A DNA stretch of 64,000 nucleotides, from positions 2,314,001 to 2,378,000 of the forward strand of contig NZ_OY776488.1 of assembly GCF_963675635.1 (NCBI RefSeq). The letters run 5' to 3'. Source of the DNA: an uncultured Pseudodesulfovibrio sp. (GTDB taxonomy: Bacteria; Desulfobacterota; Desulfovibrionia; Desulfovibrionales; Desulfovibrionaceae). The notes beneath the pieces are model-generated. The model made no database searches, was not told where the DNA came from, and saw only the letters and a program-made list of their open reading frames with translations. Positions 63,098 through 64,000 of this stretch are shown piece after piece. The position numbers and the translations under genes are program-made. Position 1 is the first letter of the stretch. Each line of letters begins with the position of its first letter.

Positions 63098-64000
63098 ATG
63101 AAAAATCCATACCTTGCCAAATTCATAAAGATGTTGAAGTCCCACCTGCTCATGTCGGTCATTATCTATGGGCTGGCCGCAGGCGTTCTGGCCGGCGCCC
63201 TCTGGTTCGCCTTCCAATTCGTGGACCCGCTGCCGCCGAACAAGGTAACCATCGTGTCTGGGGGTGAAGGCGGCGCATACGACGAATACGCCAAGCAATA
63301 CGCAGCGTTCTTCGCCAAACACGGCTTTGAACTCGAGATTATCCAGACCAATGGATCCATGGACAATCTGGCCCGCATCAGCAACCCGGAAGTCGATGTG
63401 CAGGCCGCACTCATGCAGGGCGGCATCGCCACACCAGAGGAACATCCTACCCTGCAAAGTCTGGGCAGTCTCTATTATGAGCCGGTCTGGCTGTTTCACA
63501 AGAAACGCCTCAAAATGAAAACACTGGCGGACCTCAAGGGTCGTACCATTGCTATGGGTTCCAAAGGAAGCGGCACCCATCATCTGGTATCAACCCTACT
63601 CGCTGAAAATGAAGTCACTCCTGAAGAAGCAAAGCTGGTGGAAGCCGGGGCTGCCACGGCCATTCCCATGCTGATGAACGGGGAAATAGACGCACTGGTG
63701 ACCATTGCCGGAATCAACTCGCAGGGTGTGGATTCATTGATCCACGCCACGAAAAAAGTCGAGCTGTACTCTTTTCAACGCGCAGAAACCTATGCCCGGA
63801 CTCACCACTATCTGAAAAAACTGACACTGCCTCAAGGCGGTATCGATCTGGTCAATAACCTGCCGAACAAGGACATCTCCCTGCTCGCCCCCACAGCCAA
63901 CCTGGTGGTGAGGGAAGACCTGCATCCGGCTATCAAATATCTGTTTCTGCTGGCCGCTGACTCGGTCCATTCCAAAGGCGACATGTTTGCACGACCCGAC
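63098..64000 (+). CDS. TAXI-family TRAP transporter solute-binding protein (3' truncated)
   Basis: Reads from ATG 63098 to the window end without a stop (301 codons). An N-terminal transmembrane anchor (SVIIYGLAAGVLAGALWFAF) is followed by the binding fold: VTIVSGGEGGAYDEYAKQYA, FELEIIQTNGSMDNLARI, VQAALMQGGIATPEEH and LKGRTIAMGSKGSGTHHLVS. This is typical of TAXI proteins, which deliver solutes to TRAP-type transporters. No ribosome binding site is visible before the ATG, so a later start is possible. Ligand and partner genes lie outside the window. Confidence 0.88.
   Translation, partial: MKNPYLAKFIKMLKSHLLMSVIIYGLAAGVLAGALWFAFQFVDPLPPNKVTIVSGGEGGAYDEYAKQYAAFFAKHGFELEIIQTNGSMDNLARISNPEVDVQAALMQGGIATPEEHPTLQSLGSLYYEPVWLFHKKRLKMKTLADLKGRTIAMGSKGSGTHHLVSTLLAENEVTPEEAKLVEAGAATAIPMLMNGEIDALVTIAGINSQGVDSLIHATKKVELYSFQRAETYARTHHYLKKLTLPQGGIDLVNNLPNKDISLLAPTANLVVREDLHPAIKYLFLLAADSVHSKGDMFARPD

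Overview
The window reads as a piece of the chromosome of a sulfate-reducing deltaproteobacterium of the Desulfovibrionaceae, probably Pseudodesulfovibrio-like. This is inferred from gene content and order (zapB-zapA-6S RNA-rny, two AMP-forming acetyl-CoA synthetases, receiver proteins with TPR repeats, a periplasmic molybdopterin oxidoreductase with rhodaneses), not from a database match. Coding density is high and most genes are housekeeping or regulatory. I see no tRNA, rRNA, CRISPR array, transposase or prophage. The first gene (glmU) and the last (a TAXI-type binding protein) are cut by the window edges.

Layout. 1-6760: cell wall precursor and division genes (glmU, zapB-like, zapA), 6S RNA, RNase Y, a lone cheR, the YmdB-type phosphodiesterase and tyrS. 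6895-13077: queuosine precursor transporter, SPOR protein, argS, a DUF2157 membrane protein, an AraC regulator and a drug/metabolite-type exporter. 13239-18835: two tandem proteins with degenerate receivers plus TPR repeats, an MBL-fold hydrolase, small proteins and dapF. 19521-25782: acs, a Ser/Thr kinase with a DUF1566 tail, a potassium channel with a cyclic-nucleotide-binding partner, and a SPOR lipoprotein. 25832-33504: HU/IHF, HIT, a NeuD-type acyltransferase, fabD-aroE, cyclophilin, cheD, a phosphoesterase and an N-acetylmuramoyl-L-alanine amidase. 34514-46668: a helicase-exonuclease fusion, two HD-GYP proteins, an ATP-grasp protein, a sigma-54 activator, 5-FTHF cyclo-ligase, pgeF, a radical SAM protein, a DUF1992 protein and era. 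46742-49222: a hybrid histidine kinase.

49291-57086 is the most remarkable region. One minus-strand run encodes a cytochrome c, a Tat-exported molybdopterin oxidoreductase of the thiosulfate/polysulfide reductase type, a four-cluster ferredoxin subunit, a cytochrome b, an exported triple rhodanese and an exported rhodanese-thioredoxin fusion. The fusion has an in-frame TGA at 51208-51210. The rhodanese and thioredoxin homology continues in frame across this TGA, it sits exactly where the neighbouring rhodaneses have a cysteine, and a hairpin with a GG loop follows at the right distance. I read it as a selenocysteine codon. The run is bracketed by a TorD-type chaperone gene and a CsoR-family repressor whose metal-binding His is replaced by Tyr, as expected of a persulfide-sensing CstR-like protein. 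A palindrome fills the spacer of a near-consensus promoter upstream of the run. Together this suggests a persulfide-controlled respiratory module for reduced sulfur compounds with a selenoprotein sulfur carrier or reductase.

57196-64000: a FecR-domain protein and an OmpA-type lipoprotein, a phosphoesterase, a second acs downstream of a LytTR regulator, and the TAXI protein. A long structured dispersed repeat of about 570-700 bp occurs three times (18901-19463, 33769-34430 inverted, 62354-63017), with a fourth decayed fragment at 33575-33704.
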